A stretch of DNA of 64,000 nucleotides from Musa acuminata AAA Group (GCF_036884655.1 NC_088327.1:15993501-16057500), one strand, 5' to 3'; shown: positions 25,601 through 39,745, counted from the stretch's first letter. A program made the numbers and translations. Notes: generated by a model from the letters alone, not told the origin.

Positions 25601-28600
25601 GGTCAATGAAGTTGATAGGTCAATTATCCTATCAGGTTGGGTTATAACATTTGGTATTAGAGCCGATCTAGTATTGGGGCATGGTGAGAGGGTTTGAGTA
25701 GGAAAGAGCTATCCATGGACGAAGTTAGAGAATTTGTCATGGTGTAAAGCCACCACTAAACTATATCTCACATGCATTATACTAGGATTTGATCTATGCT
25801 ATACTGGGCCTTAACAAGGACGTCAAGCCCTTAAGTGGGGGAGTTTGTAATAGCTCGATTAGTCCCACAACGGAAATGAGCTAAGACTACGATTGACTTA
25901 TAAAAGGATCTAATAATTGTACTACTATCAACTTCAACCTATGTATTTTAGCTAATGGTTAGGGTCAAATAAAATTGATAGGCTAGTTATCCCATCAGAT
26001 TTGGTTGTAACACTAACAATTTAAGTTAATCGAAAGCTTTCACTATTGCTTTATTTTTTTTAGTTTATTTTCTTATAAATTTAGTAGTGTTCAAAATAGT
26101 GGTTTAAAAAGGCACTTAGGCACTCAGGTGAGGCAAGTCTAGGCTCGAGTGCCTCATATAGTGATCAAGCTACGTGCTTCAGTGAAGCGCCACCAGGGCA
26201 CTCAATTGAACCGAGGTGTTTTGGTAAGCGCTTGGTTAAAGCACAGCAATCGAATCATATGATCAAGTTCAGTTCAGTTGAACAGTAGTTTAGTTGGTTC
26301 ACACTAAAAGCCCACATGCAACCTCGCCTGACGCATGACTCTGACTCATAAACCTTGCTTCCGCCGCTGACACATAGGACTGATGCTTCCTTTGTTGCCG
26401 ACACATCGTGGTGAAGCCTCCTCCGCCCACGACATCGCTATCCGTAGCTTCTACCACCGTCATTGCCATCATCCGAAACTTTCTCCGTTGATGCTGCTGT
26501 CGTACACAACTTCCTTCGTCGTCGCTACTATCGTCCGAAAGTTCCTCTGTCATCCCCGCCCTCTCCTTCCCCACTTTCCATTGTGGTGACTCTTTACTCC
26601 CCTCTAACTATTGTTGACGGTGGATTAAATATTGTTAACAATCGTTACCATATAATAGTCCCTATTTAGATTTTAGCATTGTAATCTCTATTTATTTAGA
26701 ACTGTTATTAGGGTTTCAGAATTTATGGGAAGTGTATAAAGCAATTCAAAAAATTCATCAAAAAATTTAAGAAATGATCCTGCTTAAAAATACAATTATC
26801 TAAAGGATCCTAAAGGTCCTAATGCAATTACTTGCATTTTTTGTTATAAGACTACTAGAGGTTGTATTTTCTGTGCAAAGTAACATCAAGTAGGGAACTT
26901 TAAGAATGCATCAGCATGTAAGAAGTGTCCACCTGATGTAAAAAATAAGTTGCTCGTTTATATGATTGAAAAGGAATAAATCTTATAAGATTTTACCCGA
27001 GAAAAATATTTATTATATTAGAGATGATAAAGAAGGGGATTATTCAGAAAGTGTTAATGCTAGTGGAAAAGAGTATTTGACAAAAAAAGAAAAGAAGTCA
27101 TGATTATTAAGAAGGGTAAAAAGGGACCGATGGACTTATATATGTATTAAGGATCACAGAAGCAACTACGTCAAATAGAAGCAAAATTAAAACATTCATA
27201 AGTGATGCTTGCGATAAAAAAAATAAGAGGAAAAACGATTCAAAACATTGCTCCCTTCTTTTATCAGACTAACTTTCCTTTTAGTACTTGTTTTTTGGAT
27301 TATTTTAAAGAGATGATTGAAGCTATTAAAAGATATGGCGGGGGATTAAAACCTTCAAGTTATTATGGGTTGTGAGTTTCATTACTAAAAAAAAGAGGTA
27401 GATTATACAAATGATTTATTAAAAGGCCATAAAGAATCATGGGTGAAGCATGTTTGCTCTATTATGTCATATGCTTGGACCACTAGGGGATATAATAGTA
27501 TAATTAATTTTATGGTCAGCTGTTCTCTAGGAACCATGTTTGTGAAGTTAATAGATGCATTATCTTTTATGAAATCTAGAGAAAAGATATATGAGTTGCT
27601 TGACAAATTTGTGGAAGAAATTGGTAAACAAAATGTTATCCAAGTTATAACCGATAATGTTAGAGGATATTAGAAATATTTCTAACATCAAGAAGATTTA
27701 AAAAGAGTAATCTTTGTCATTAGATTTCTCTACAATCATACTGGGGCTTTGAATATGATAAGAGAATTCACAAGTAAGAAGGAATTTGTGAGATATGGTG
27801 TCACCCGATTTGTTACTTCCTTCTTAACATTATAAAGCGTGCATCATTAAAAACTCAACCTGAGAAACATGTTTGCCTCGGAGAAATAAGTGATAAACAA
27901 ATATACAAAAGAGTGAAAGGCAAGAGGGCCGATGATATCATCTTAATGCCATCCTTTTGGAATCTTATAGTTTATACATTGCAGGTAATAAGCTCTCTTG
28001 TTCAAGCCTTTTGGTTGATAAGTAATGAAAAAAAGCTTACAATAGGATATATTTGTAAGGCTATGAATAAAATAAAAGAAATAATTCAAAAGTCTTTTGA
28101 TAGAAATGAAGAAAAGTATAACATATTTGCAATCATTGATAAAAAAATGAAATTATCAACTTCATTATCTATTGTATATCGTAGAATATTATTTGAACCC
28201 AGAATTTTATTATAAGAACGCCTCTATCGTGTTTGATGCAGAAGTTATAAATGGGTTGTATAAGTGCACTACAAAATTTGTTCCAAACCATGAGGTGCAA
28301 GATAAAATTATACGCGAATTATCTTTATATAAAATGTCAATGGCCGTTTTGGAATTCTAATGACAGTTCAATCTATGACAACTACAACCCTAGGTATTTA
28401 TAAATTTATATAATTAATTTTATGTATAATATATTATTATTAATAAGAAAGTAAATTTTGTAGTTGAATCATGGAGTCTATTTGAAAATTTCATACGGAA
28501 CTTGTAGCAATTGACTATCAAAATTCTTAGTTTGACTTGTAGTGCTATAAGTTGTGAGCGAAATTAAAGTGTCTTTGAGCATGTGAGGCTCACAGAATAG

Positions 28601-29593
28601 AAATGAGTGTAAACTTGCAAGATGGCGAAGATAAACTTGTATTTGAAGATGATAACTTAACATGGGGAGATGTGGCAAGATCCTCAGGTATTAGAGAATT
28701 ATAGATATATACAAGACAAATGATGAAAGTAAAAATGAGTGCAAAAGCTTTAAGTTCATCTCTTACCATTGTTGAATAAGAGGAAATCTATTTTGTTGAA
28801 GATGGACGAGAGAAAGAGAAAGGTGATGATATGTTTGAGAATGACGATGTTGAGTATGACGATGATTGAATATGATGTAAAGTTTTATTGTTTTGAGTCT
28901 TTTGACATTATTGTTATTAGAACATGAATAATATGACTTGGTACCTCAGATCTTATCAATTTAACATCATATTTTTATTTTATATAATCATATTTATCAA
29001 TTATATTATATCATTTTTATATATTAATATTTTAGAGCATCTCAGCTCGCTTGGGCAGGTGTCTAGGTGAGCGCCTAATACTTCGAGCATTTTGGGACTT
29101 TGGCGCCTTTTAGCGCTTGGTGTTTTTTAAATCACTAGTTCTAAACTCATTGATTTGTTCAGGTGTTGTTTCTTTCACCTTGCTTGTTCTCCATGAACTG
29201 ATAATATGTGAATACTTCAACATAGTTGTCTTATATTTATCTAATAACTAGTTGTTAGATGCTTCTCATATTACTTCATTGAAGTATCCAATTTTTAAAT
29301 AACTACAAATAATCATACTGTGATTTTTGAGAGCTACTTCATGGATGCATTATATCAGATCTTTTATTAGCTTGAATCTGATCTTCTGATTATCAGATTA
29401 AAATGGATTTATGATTGTAGATATGTTTTTTATAGTCGTTAATCACTTGAAATTAGCTATCATATCTTAGAACTATATAATCTATAACTCTAAACAAAAT
29501 ATGAGAAATGGAGAACACAATATTATCTTAAAGAACTTTCTATCACCATTCATGGTCTGTTTTCCTTTTTTAACTTTCATTTACTAATGAAAA

Positions 29594-29665
<72 letters not shown>

Positions 29666-32600
29666 ATTTTATTGCAACACCTGACCTTAGCGGTGAATTA
29701 TTTTACAGTTAGGTTAGTGCTAGGAAAGCTTTTCTAGCATTATTTGCTGCAACTTGGATTTCCAAATGGTTATCATGAGAGACAAGTTGTATTGGGTCGA
29801 TATGGATGCAAGAAAGAGTACAGTAAGCAATATGTCTAGACATTTTCTATGATTGATCTATAGATTTTGTACCTGAAATATACTGTTTAGCTACAAATAT
29901 TGGCAGTTGCATTAGTTACTTATTCAAGATTGTGAATTCTTCCTTTTTCTATGCTTTCAGGTTGATGCACATGTAAAAGCTTTAAAAACTTTGTGCAAGA
30001 GAAAGGCTACAAAAGCTGAGGAGGGCGATCTCCTCATATTGAAATGGGTGCATCAGTTGCTTTCCAAAGCTCTAGAGATTCTTAATAGCTATATATCAGA
30101 GGCATCAGAATCGAGCAATATCAACATCTTCTTAACACCTCCACAGAACAGTAGGAAAAAAGGAAAGAGAGATGTCTCATTGTTGAAGTCAGCACTACAA
30201 GCTGTGACTGCTGTTTTTACTGTTGGATCATTGATTCTAGTCTGCCCTTCTGCCGATTTGCAGGGCATTGTACCTGTCTTACACACCATTATAACATCTG
30301 GAAATTCTGAACCAAAGCCTAGAAAGTTTGCTGGTTCGACAGTTTCATTTAAAGAGGTGACTCCTACTCTGTATATTCAGTCATGGGTGACTATGGGCAA
30401 AATCTGCCTTGTGGATGATAAACTAGCAAAGCGTTACATTCCACTCTTTGTGCAGGTCTGAAATTGCTCCTGTTTATTTTGGTTTTTCCTGCCTGGCACT
30501 ATACTCTGATTCTCATTTGTGCTTCTAGACTTTTTCCAGTTATTATAGATCTATGTTCTTTTGATCTATAGGAACTTGAGAAGAGTGACAGTGCTGCACT
30601 CCGCAACAATATTATGGTGGCAATGACAGATTTTTGTGTGCGATACACATCTTTAGTTGACTGGTATTGGTCTCTCTCTCTGGAGGGTATTTGTATACTT
30701 TTAATGGATATTTTGTGATATAGAAACAATATAATTGTAAATAGTTAACATGTCTTCATTACTTTGGAGTTTTTGGCTCAAGCAGAAAGAGGGGTTCTTT
30801 TTGAGTCTACAATTACGTGATTGAAAACAGCAATCTGTTCTGATTCATCTAACTTCCTAGTGTCAAAATTCTAAGCAGTCCGTGGTGTAATGTGGGGCAT
30901 CTATGGAATTATGATTTTGTTAAAATCACCAAATTGCTTGCATCTGTTTCAAGCTCTGCATGTTGTTCTTTGTGTTCAATTGTCAGTAACATATTGATAT
31001 CTAGTTTTTCATGCACACATTGTTTCTGCATATATGATCTGATCTGTATGTTATGTAAGAACATTGGATATCGTGCCTCTCAATGTTGTTGTGTTCATTG
31101 TACAAATATGATTTTTAAGTCTTTTCATGCTTGAAAAATTAGTTTTATAATTCTTGGTTATAAATGTGAATGCTGATCTCAGTTTTGTTGTGACCTACAT
31201 AACAGTTATATGCACAAGATCACTATTGCATTGCGTGATCCTTGTGAAGTTGTGAGAAGACAGACATTCATCTTGCTTTCGCAATTATTACAGGTCTGAT
31301 TTCTGAAATCATTTAACCTATGGATAATTCTTATTGAATACATTTTGCATGTCATCATCATTTCTGGCTTTTATACAGAGAGACTATGTAAAGTGGAGAG
31401 GAGTATTGTTCCTTCGGTTTTTGTTGTCTCTGGTTGATGAGTCCGAAAAGATAAGACATCTGGCTGATTTCCTCTTTGGAAACATCCTAAAGGGTCTGTC
31501 TCTCCTAATTTCATCGGTCTTCCTTTTTTTTTCATTTCAATTTTTTGTGGTCCAATAACCTCTCTTTTTTCTTTTGTATTTACATGGCAGCTAAGGCACC
31601 ACTTCTTGCATATAACAGTTTTATAGAAGCCATTTTTTTTCTAAATGACTGCAGTGCTCATTCTGCACATGTTGAGTCTCAGGGAGGCCTGCATGCTAGG
31701 TCCCGTCTCTTTTCTATAAGGTGAGTTTTAGTCAAGATTCTAACCCTTGAAATGGATTTTCAATGTAGTATTAAATCCTATACCGTTTTTTGCAATTACA
31801 GAGGCAATGATGCAAAATCAAGGTCACAAAGGATGCACATATATGTTTCTTTGTTAAAACAAATGGCCCCAGAGCACCTCTTGGCTACCTCAGCCAAGTT
31901 GTGTGCTGAGATTTTGGCAGCTGCTTCTGATGGCTTGCTCAATGTTGATGATGTTGCTGGACTATCTGTACTCCAGGTATGCCACCTGATTGAGAAATCT
32001 ATTGACTAAAAGAGGCATATTAAATTCCAAGTTGAGCACTATACCATGCATTTATTGTAAGACTATTATTCCTCATGATAAATTTTCTAGATGCAAGTGG
32101 AATGTGTGAGAATTGCTAACTGAGTATAATCTCGTATGCTTATTTAAGTTTATGAGAATTGTTTACCCAGTATATTCAAACATCTGATATTTGTTTTTGC
32201 AAAATATAAAATATTTGACTTAATAAGTTGCTTCTGTCTCTACGAGGCTAAGGATCTTGAAAACCAACAAGGTTTTTAACTAGCTACAAGAAGATGCTCA
32301 GCATTACAAATATCAGATAACTTTTCTTTTGTTATATAAAAAGAAACTAAAAGCCTGGAACTACCAAAATAACTACCAAAGGAATATATAAGATTTGTTC
32401 TCTCTGATTTATAGTAATGGTGGACATAATTGGAATCCAGGGGGCAATAACCTAAATCACCATGCAAAAGGCTGAACCTGGCCCCCTTGATTCCTTTGTG
32501 TGTCGGTCTAAATGCTCATCTTCTTTCTACTTTTTTCCATGTACTTGGCACACCGCTGGCTCCTTTGCTTCTGTATTTGAGCTGCTGTCATCATGTTGGC

Positions 32601-33704
32601 ACTGTATTTAGAGTTTACGGTGTCATACATTCAGTAACATAAACGTCCAGAGTCTTTTCAAGAAAGGAAAAAATGAACTCGAGAGAGTGACTGCTTCAAT
32701 GGACTTTATATGGATCCCTAGTTTAACTCGTGGTTTAAGGATTCTGCTGAAAGAATAATACATGATAACTTGATAAGGTTTTTGTTCTCATTCTTGCTGA
32801 TTTTGTTTGATAATTTGTTAGATTAGCCCAATCAAGAGAGTGAATAATATTTTGGCAGTTGGCTTTGCTTGCTTAGGTTCCTTCTGTCTTTTCCTGGGCC
32901 AAGAATTCACTCTTTGCTTTTGCCATTACTGATTAATGAAGTTGAGGCAATGCTCTTTTCCTCACAAGGAGAGAGTAGTCCATACTGAAAATTCTCATTT
33001 ATTTACAGGATGCTCTAGAAATCCTTGCATGCAAAGAGATGAGGATCCATCCAAGTCGTGGTTCTGATTCATCTGAGATAGATGACGATGGCGGTGAGAG
33101 TGCAGGAAGCGCTGTCCATGCTGCCAGAGGGAGGGTGGTCACCCAAGTAGCCAAGAAGAACCTGATCCAGATAGCTGTCCCTGTATTCATCGAGTTGAAG
33201 CAACTGCTCCAGAGCAAGAATAGCCCCCTCACCGGCTGTCTAATGGAATGCCTCCGCATTCTCCTTAAGGACTACAAGAACGAGATCGATGAGATATTGG
33301 TTGCCGACAAGCAACTCCAGAAGGAGCTCCTCTATGACATGCAAAAGTATGAGACTGCCAAGGCCAGGTCCACCGTTGCGGAGGCCATTGTAAATGTGCA
33401 AAGGTCGGAGAGCTACTGTTCACCAAATGGACGGAGTTCTACTGGCATGTACAGCAAAGTTTCAGAGAAGTTGGGAACTGAAGGAAAGATTGCTTCAGCA
33501 GTGGCAGATGCAGCTGCCAGAGCTAAGGTGAGATCAGTTCTCAAGGAAGCGAACCAGAATTTGCCAACTCCACCACTCCGTTCGATGAGTGTGCCCAAGC
33601 TGAAGAGCATGGGAAATGGTGGTGTGATCGTCAGTGATCGGCCAACACATGTACTGGAATCGCTAAGGCGGAGACAATCTTTTGACTCTGATGAAGAGAA
33701 ATAG
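22664..33704 (+). CDS. CAP-D3: Condensin II complex subunit CAP-D3 (HEAT-repeat protein)
   Basis: CAP-D3 is the non-SMC HEAT-repeat subunit of condensin II, which compacts chromosomes and organises interphase chromatin. Nine exons join in frame to 1313 aa, close to the family length in plants: 22664-24142, 24233-24904, 29961-30455, 30572-30663, 31206-31293, 31379-31493, 31591-31720, 31802-31976, 33009-33704. The N-terminus is acidic (MDDDDESGTLSSILAELDSS), followed by Leu-rich helices and a basic patch 'RRSARKRKPGR'. HEAT-type helix pairs are visible in 'KPVVRKAALLLI', 'DPLVSIRKAAVAALSE', 'ALRDPCEVVRRQTFILLSQL' and 'VKWRGVLFLRFLLSLVDES' with 'IRHLADFLFGNIL'; the last three match the conserved condensin D3/Cnd1 domain. 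The C-terminus is basic and Ser-rich, ending 'RRRQSFDSDEEK', possibly phosphorylated. An in-frame ATG nine bases upstream (22655) is an alternative start. Confidence 0.93.
24960..25207. repeat. 124-bp tandem duplication
   Basis: Two near-identical units run from 'aagaatttgttttattaaat' to '...tgtttataccagtc', starting at 24960 and 25084. There are only a handful of mismatches, so this is fairly young. It begins 55 bp after the exon 2 donor. Confidence 0.9.
25485..26012 (+). mobile_element. TRIM-like miniature LTR element
   Basis: Two diverged direct repeats of about 165 bp (25485-25649 and 25846-26012) flank a 196-bp middle. After the left repeat comes TTTGGTATTAGAGCCG, a good match to the tRNA-Met primer-binding site of LTR retroelements. 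Before the right repeat is the purine tract 'aagtgggggag'. Both repeats end in AACA; the right one starts with TG. A non-coding centre, short LTRs, PBS and PPT together are the hallmarks of a terminal-repeat retrotransposon in miniature. Target duplications are not clear. The LTRs differ at many sites, so insertion is old. Confidence 0.75.
26097..29137 (+). mobile_element. hAT-superfamily DNA transposon, decayed, near full length
   Basis: The ends are inverted: left TAGTGGTTTAAAAAGGC, right (reverse complement) TAGTGATTTAAAAAACAC. They are flanked by 8-bp duplications GTTCAAAA (26089-26096) and GTTCTAAA (29138-29145) with one mismatch; 8 bp is the hAT signature. Inside, read on the plus strand with stops and frameshifts, are the parts of a plant hAT transposase in order. 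First is a BED-type finger near 26,820-26,960 ('ITCIFCYKTTRG...ACKKCP'). Next is the DUF659 region near 27,240-27,670 ('MIEAIKRYG', 'KLIDALSFM', 'VIQVITDN'). Then comes a segment near 27,910-28,360 ('IGYICKAMNKIKEIIQKSF'), and a C-terminal dimerisation remnant near 28,480-28,720 ('LTIKILSLT', 'SVFEH'). Many stops mean it cannot make transposase. Confidence 0.88.
27443..27673 (+). pseudogene. hAT transposase DUF659 segment
   Basis: The longest intact piece of the transposase reads 'WTTRGYNSIINFMVSCSLGT', then 'FVKLIDALSFMKSREKIYEL' and 'VEEIGKQNVIQVITDN'. It aligns with the DUF659 core (WTD.....I.N.......GT.FL...D.S......Y...L.....EE.G..NVVQ.VTDN). The expected start of the segment and the continuation after the ITDN motif are lost to stop codons. 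Confidence 0.8.
29597..29657. repeat. (TA)n microsatellite
   Basis: About 30 TA units in a pure run about 300 bp before exon 3 of CAP-D3. Confidence 0.95.
31977..33008 (+). other. CAP-D3 intron 8 (1.0 kb)
   Basis: Ordinary AT-rich intron; I see no repeat, transposon end or coding signal in it. The shorter intron 4 (30664-31205) is likewise unremarkable. Confidence 0.6.
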
Positions 33705-35074
33705 TGGCCTCTACTTTGACCCACTCGTACACTCCGCATTAGCTTAATTGCTTCACTTATGATGCATTGAAGAATGTCGGGCTACTTAAGTTGGGTAGTC
33801 CAGCAATATATTTCATTCCCAATTTATCTCTTCCTTCCCAGCCATTTGCTCAGGATGTCATCTTTGCTGTGGCTTCTTGTTTGTCTTGTAAAATGGTAGA
33901 AGCAAATTGAATAATGTGGAATTTTCTCCATTCTCTTCAGCTCATTCTTGCAATTTTAACTTGTAAGTATACTGGGAGTGACTTCTTTGACACTGCACCT
34001 GAAATAGTATCTGGTGCGCCGTTCATGATTCTGTAGAAGGTACCAGCAAGGGACTGCTAAAGAGATACTTGATATTGAACATAGTCACAAGGTATATCTT
34101 AATTTCTTTCTGTAGATGATACTGACCTTCCAATTAATGGGTTATCTTGTTTAGTCTCCCCTTGAAACAATGGAATGAAGAAACAAAGGGTGCTAACATG
34201 AAGATCATTAGCTTATAAATTGGAAACACGTGCCATCTCAACTCTGGAGCACCTGATGAGATAACTACTGGGATTGAACAGGTGAGCTCAATATTGTATG
34301 TTGAACTCTACATTTTCTTCAGATTGGGTTTCTGTCAATTACTTGTACCAATGTCTCTGCTGTAACGTTGGGTTTCTTATTTGTTCAGATTAAGCTGGCA
34401 AGGTATGAATCATTCAGTCTAATTGAAGACGGAGCACTAGCAAAACTGAATCGGTAACCCAATTATTTCTTTTGCCCCTGATCGATGCTAATGCATAAGC
34501 AAATTTTCTCTTTCTTTCTGCAAATTGTGGTTGATAGAATCGAATTAGTTTCCAACTATTTGTGGATGACATGACATGATAAAAATAGCGAGAAGGGAGT
34601 GGTAGTGATGCTATAATGGTGTCAATGTCGCACACTATGGTAACCCTCTCAAGCCTCGGGAGATGGTTTGGTTCAGGTTGAATTAGAACAGATCCGGAAT
34701 GCATTCTGACCCGGTGACCCAATGGATCCGTTAAAGCTTGACCAGTATCCGATCCGACTATTTTCCGGATCCCGCCAAAAGTCCAATACGGCGGTAGTAA
34801 GTATCTCAAGCTTTAATCTCTATTTGGTTTCCCAGAAAATGGAAGAAATATTCTTTGCTTTAAGAAAAGAGATAATAATTATTAGTAGTCTTAATTTGTT
34901 GAGGTTTTAGATTTTTTTGGGTTAAAAGAATTTATACTCATGTATTTTAGTAAGCAATTAAATTGTTTGTTTTTTATTTTAGTAAAAACAAAAAAAAGAG
35001 GGTAACCATTTAGTCTCTGTCAACCGCGGGACATCTTAACACGACAATGCTTGGGTTTCCTTTCCGCGGCTCGC
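33705..35074. other. CAP-D3 3' region and intergenic DNA
   Basis: The first few hundred bases are the 3' untranslated region of CAP-D3. The rest is AT-rich except for a GC-richer patch around 34,600-34,800 with repeated 'gatccg' motifs. A 131-codon minus-strand frame covers it, but it has no family resemblance and I do not call it a gene. Confidence 0.5.
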
Positions 35075-35129
35075 ATTTAAATAGGGTCGCTCTCCAACTT
35101 CGGCCTCTCTCTTGTTTACCATAACCCTA
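35075..35129 (+). promoter_or_regulatory. RPL22 core promoter: TATA-like box and telo-box-like motif
   Basis: ATTTAAATAG at 35075-35084 is TATA-like. AACCCTA at 35123-35129 resembles the telo-box (AAACCCTA) that is common in leaders of plant ribosomal-protein genes. Both lie within 95 bp of the ATG. Confidence 0.45.
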
Positions 35130-35167
35130 TTCAGAGAAGAGGCGGCTTTGCTCGGACGGAGGGGACG

Positions 35168-35415
35168 ATGAGTTGTGGAGGCAGCGGTGGCGCGGCAGCG
35201 GCTGTGAAGGGCGGGAAGAAGAAGGGTTCCACCTTCGTCATCGACTGCGCGAAGCCGGTGGAGGACAAGATCATGGGCATCACCTCCCTGGAGAAGTTCC
35301 TCCAAGAGCGTATCAAGGTGGCCGGCGGCAAGGTCGGGGCCCTTGGCAATGCCATCACTGTCACCCGCGACAAGAGCAAGATTACCGTCACGTCCGATGG
35401 ACCTTTCTCCAAACG
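35168..35415 (+). pseudogene. RPL22: Ribosomal protein eL22, exon 1 only (truncated gene)
   Basis: eL22 is an RNA-binding protein of the 60S subunit. The exon encodes 82 residues. A Gly/Ala/Lys-rich start (KGGKKKG) is followed by '[20 protein letters not shown]', '[20 protein letters not shown]' and '[20 protein letters not shown]', which cover roughly the first two thirds of the roughly 124-aa family. It ends at a good donor (AAACG|GTAAG, phase 2). I read the next 2 kb on the plus strand and found no exon for the conserved tail (the YLKYLTKKYLKKH / DWLRV / YELRYF motifs), and then the eL19 gene begins on the other strand. Promoter and exon are undamaged, so the 5' end may still be transcribed. 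Called truncated; an exon missed by eye or an assembly gap is possible. Confidence 0.72.
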
Positions 35416-37452
35416 GTAAGATCCAGTCGTCTCTCCTTTGGATCTCTATTTTGGATACTTTTTTGCACTGTAAAGGGAGTTTGATCGTTTGGTGTAGTAT
35501 TGCAGTGAATGCAAGAATGCGATTTTGATCTTCTAATTAACGGTCGTAATATCTGCTTCTTATATTTTGCTAACTGTAATCCAAAAAGGAGTTGCTTTTT
35601 ATTTTGTTTTTTCGCACGTTTTTGTGTTCCAGTAATATGGATTTTTGGGTTATCAACTAATTTCATATATGAATTTTGGTGTTCAGATACTTGCATTTTT
35701 GTGCCTCGATGAAATTTTTGTCACCGTTAACTGAAAATTGATAATTATCACCATAATTTAGCTCAAAAATGTGTTTTTGATATGGCTTGAGAGAGAACAA
35801 GACAGAAACTATTATCGCATATTCGATTCATGAGTACTCCAGCACGTAGTTTGCTTTTTTTCTTGTACTCCATCAGCTCTCTGTAGTTGATGGTGATTTA
35901 AGCAGAACAGTTAATTGTTTAAACCAGTTTCTAGGAATGAACCTTTTGAAAGAAGCGGAGTATCTTAAATCTCAATTGTCCCTTTCACTACATGGCTTTT
36001 GATCTGGTTACATATGTAGTATTTATGAGAGGAATTTAGATGATTTAGCTTGCCAGATTGTTCCTGCTTTCTTTCTTCCATAGAACATGTGGATGTTTGT
36101 GTGATTTGTATCAAGAATTTAGGGTAATTATGATTTCCTCAGAAGGCATGAGTTTTACGAGGATTTCCCCTTGAAATTGGAGAAACAGGACATTTGTTCA
36201 ACGAGGTTCCTCTCTTGGATCTTAATGATTTTATATTAAGATATTAGATTTGGAACAAGGTCCAGCAATGAGGATTTGGTGTTGTTTCCTTTTGATTAAT
36301 TACTCATGTTTAGTGATGGTTTCACTGGTTCTCAGATTCTAGTTGGATGTTAAATTGGCAGCATTGTGCTGTGTCCTGTTCTATCATTTTTATTGGGCAA
36401 TTTGGAGGATATTGATATGTGGACTCGATAATCCATTCCACTACACTGAATCAAATTTTGTTGTGACGAGGCCTATGCTTGGTGCAAATTGGTACTTATA
36501 ATAGATATGTAGATGTACCTGTAATTGGTAGTAAGGGGGTGGTAGTAAGCTATGTAGATGTACCTGTAATTGGTATAGTAAGTAAGCTATACTAGGGAAT
36601 TATGTATCTTATAATAGATTATTTTTCTGATTTATCTTTTTTGTTATTTTTATTAGTTGCAAATAGTAGTCACCAATACATTCTGCAAACTGAAATAGAT
36701 TTATTTATTGGTTTGCTATTTATGAGCTAGGTATTATTATTATTTTGATGTTGGAATTTATCTGCACCAATTTTGTGGTACATGTTGTGTACCTATGTAG
36801 TTCTTGTGATGTGTTTGTATGATTGCGCATATCTGTCGTGGACAACAGGGTTAATAAGATCTTCGAGCTAGAAAATTTATCAGTTGCCTTCAGCGTTGTT
36901 GAACAGAATAAAAAACTACCATGAAATCTTATTTTTCTAATTCAACTAGCAATTTAAGAAACAACTATTTTATATCGGGAACAACATGAAATTCCCTTTT
37001 GCTCCTCTTTTATCTGCCTGTGTCACTAGTGGGTTGAGTTTGAAAAATAAAAAAGGTGTTAGCTCTGATCTTATGGGCTCAAAAGAAGAACGGGTTTTGA
37101 TTATGGTTCTTCTTGCGTGCATAACATATTGATGACAAAAACACTAATCTATGCCACGAAAACACTTTTACGTGGTTAAAATCACTCCCCTAACAAAGAT
37201 ATCGACATAGTTTTATCAGTTCGAAGGACCATAGCCACCATCTCTCGACTCTTATTTAACAATAGACGACAATCTTATCAAAAACATAAAAAAGAGAGAG
37301 TGATCGATGTTTCTAGGCGATCAAAATATGGTAACACCCATCATCAGTGAGGTGTAGCACACATGATTATCCAACTAGCAATCATCCGCTTGCTGTTGCT
37401 TCCATTCTGCGAGCGAGTAATGATTCAGAATAGAAACAGCGTGTGTGTGCCT
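35416..37452. other. Former RPL22 intron / intergenic DNA
   Basis: No coding exon recognised. A short tandem repeat with a unit of about 40 bp ('atgtagatgtacctgtaatt', 'ggta') lies at about 36504-36590. From about 37,130 to 37,400 the text ('gccacgaaaacacttttacg', 'tggtt') resembles retroelement LTR-adjacent sequence. It could mark the insertion or rearrangement that removed the rest of RPL22, but I cannot define its ends. Confidence 0.4.
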
Positions 37453-39633
<2,181 letters not shown>

Positions 39634-39689
39634 CGGACGACGCCTCCCTCAGGTCTTCTTCCTTGAGGGGGAAGAAAGAAAGAACGAAC

Positions 39690-39709
39690 GAGAGAGAGAG
39701 AGAGAGAGA
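39690..39709. repeat. (GA)n microsatellite in RPL19 leader
   Basis: About ten GA units lie 56-76 bp upstream of the eL19 ATG. The duplicate locus has only about three to four units at the same place, so the tract length differs between the copies. Confidence 0.85.
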
Positions 39710-39737
39710 CTCGGCGGCGCAGGGAAGAAGGGCTTCT

Positions 39738-39745
39738 AAGGGTTT
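39738..39745 (-). promoter_or_regulatory. Telo-box-like motif upstream of RPL19
   Basis: AAACCCTT on the minus strand, about 105 bp upstream of the ATG. Telo-boxes (AAACCCTA) are typical of plant translation-machinery genes; this has one mismatch. It is conserved in the duplicate at about 53,655. Confidence 0.4.

Larger units (their letters stand above)
24905..29960 (+). other. CAP-D3 intron 2 (5.1 kb), transposon-laden
   Basis: The intron is far longer than the others in this gene and most of its length is mobile DNA. It holds a 124-bp tandem duplication, a TRIM-like element, a hAT transposon and a TA microsatellite. Splice sites at both ends look normal (GAG|GTAAAC and TTTCAG|GTTGAT). Confidence 0.8.

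Noticed and set aside
26299..26669. Open frames of 68-91 codons inside the left part of the hAT element
   Set aside because: They do not match hAT proteins or anything else and lie between the terminal repeat and the BED finger region.
34414..34809. 131-codon minus-strand open frame between CAP-D3 and RPL22
   Set aside because: No recognisable motif, no splice context and no support other than length in a locally GC-richer patch.
35686..35740. Acceptor-like 'gttcag' continuing eL22 in frame for about 17 residues (RYLHF...)
   Set aside because: It starts with YL as the family does, but the following residues do not match and a stop comes too early; probably coincidence, though a cryptic acceptor is possible.
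36843..36905. Possible decayed second exon of eL22 ('NKIFELENL')
   Set aside because: Only a few scattered residues resemble the eL22 tail and the strongly conserved Lys-rich and DWLRV motifs are absent; treated as chance.
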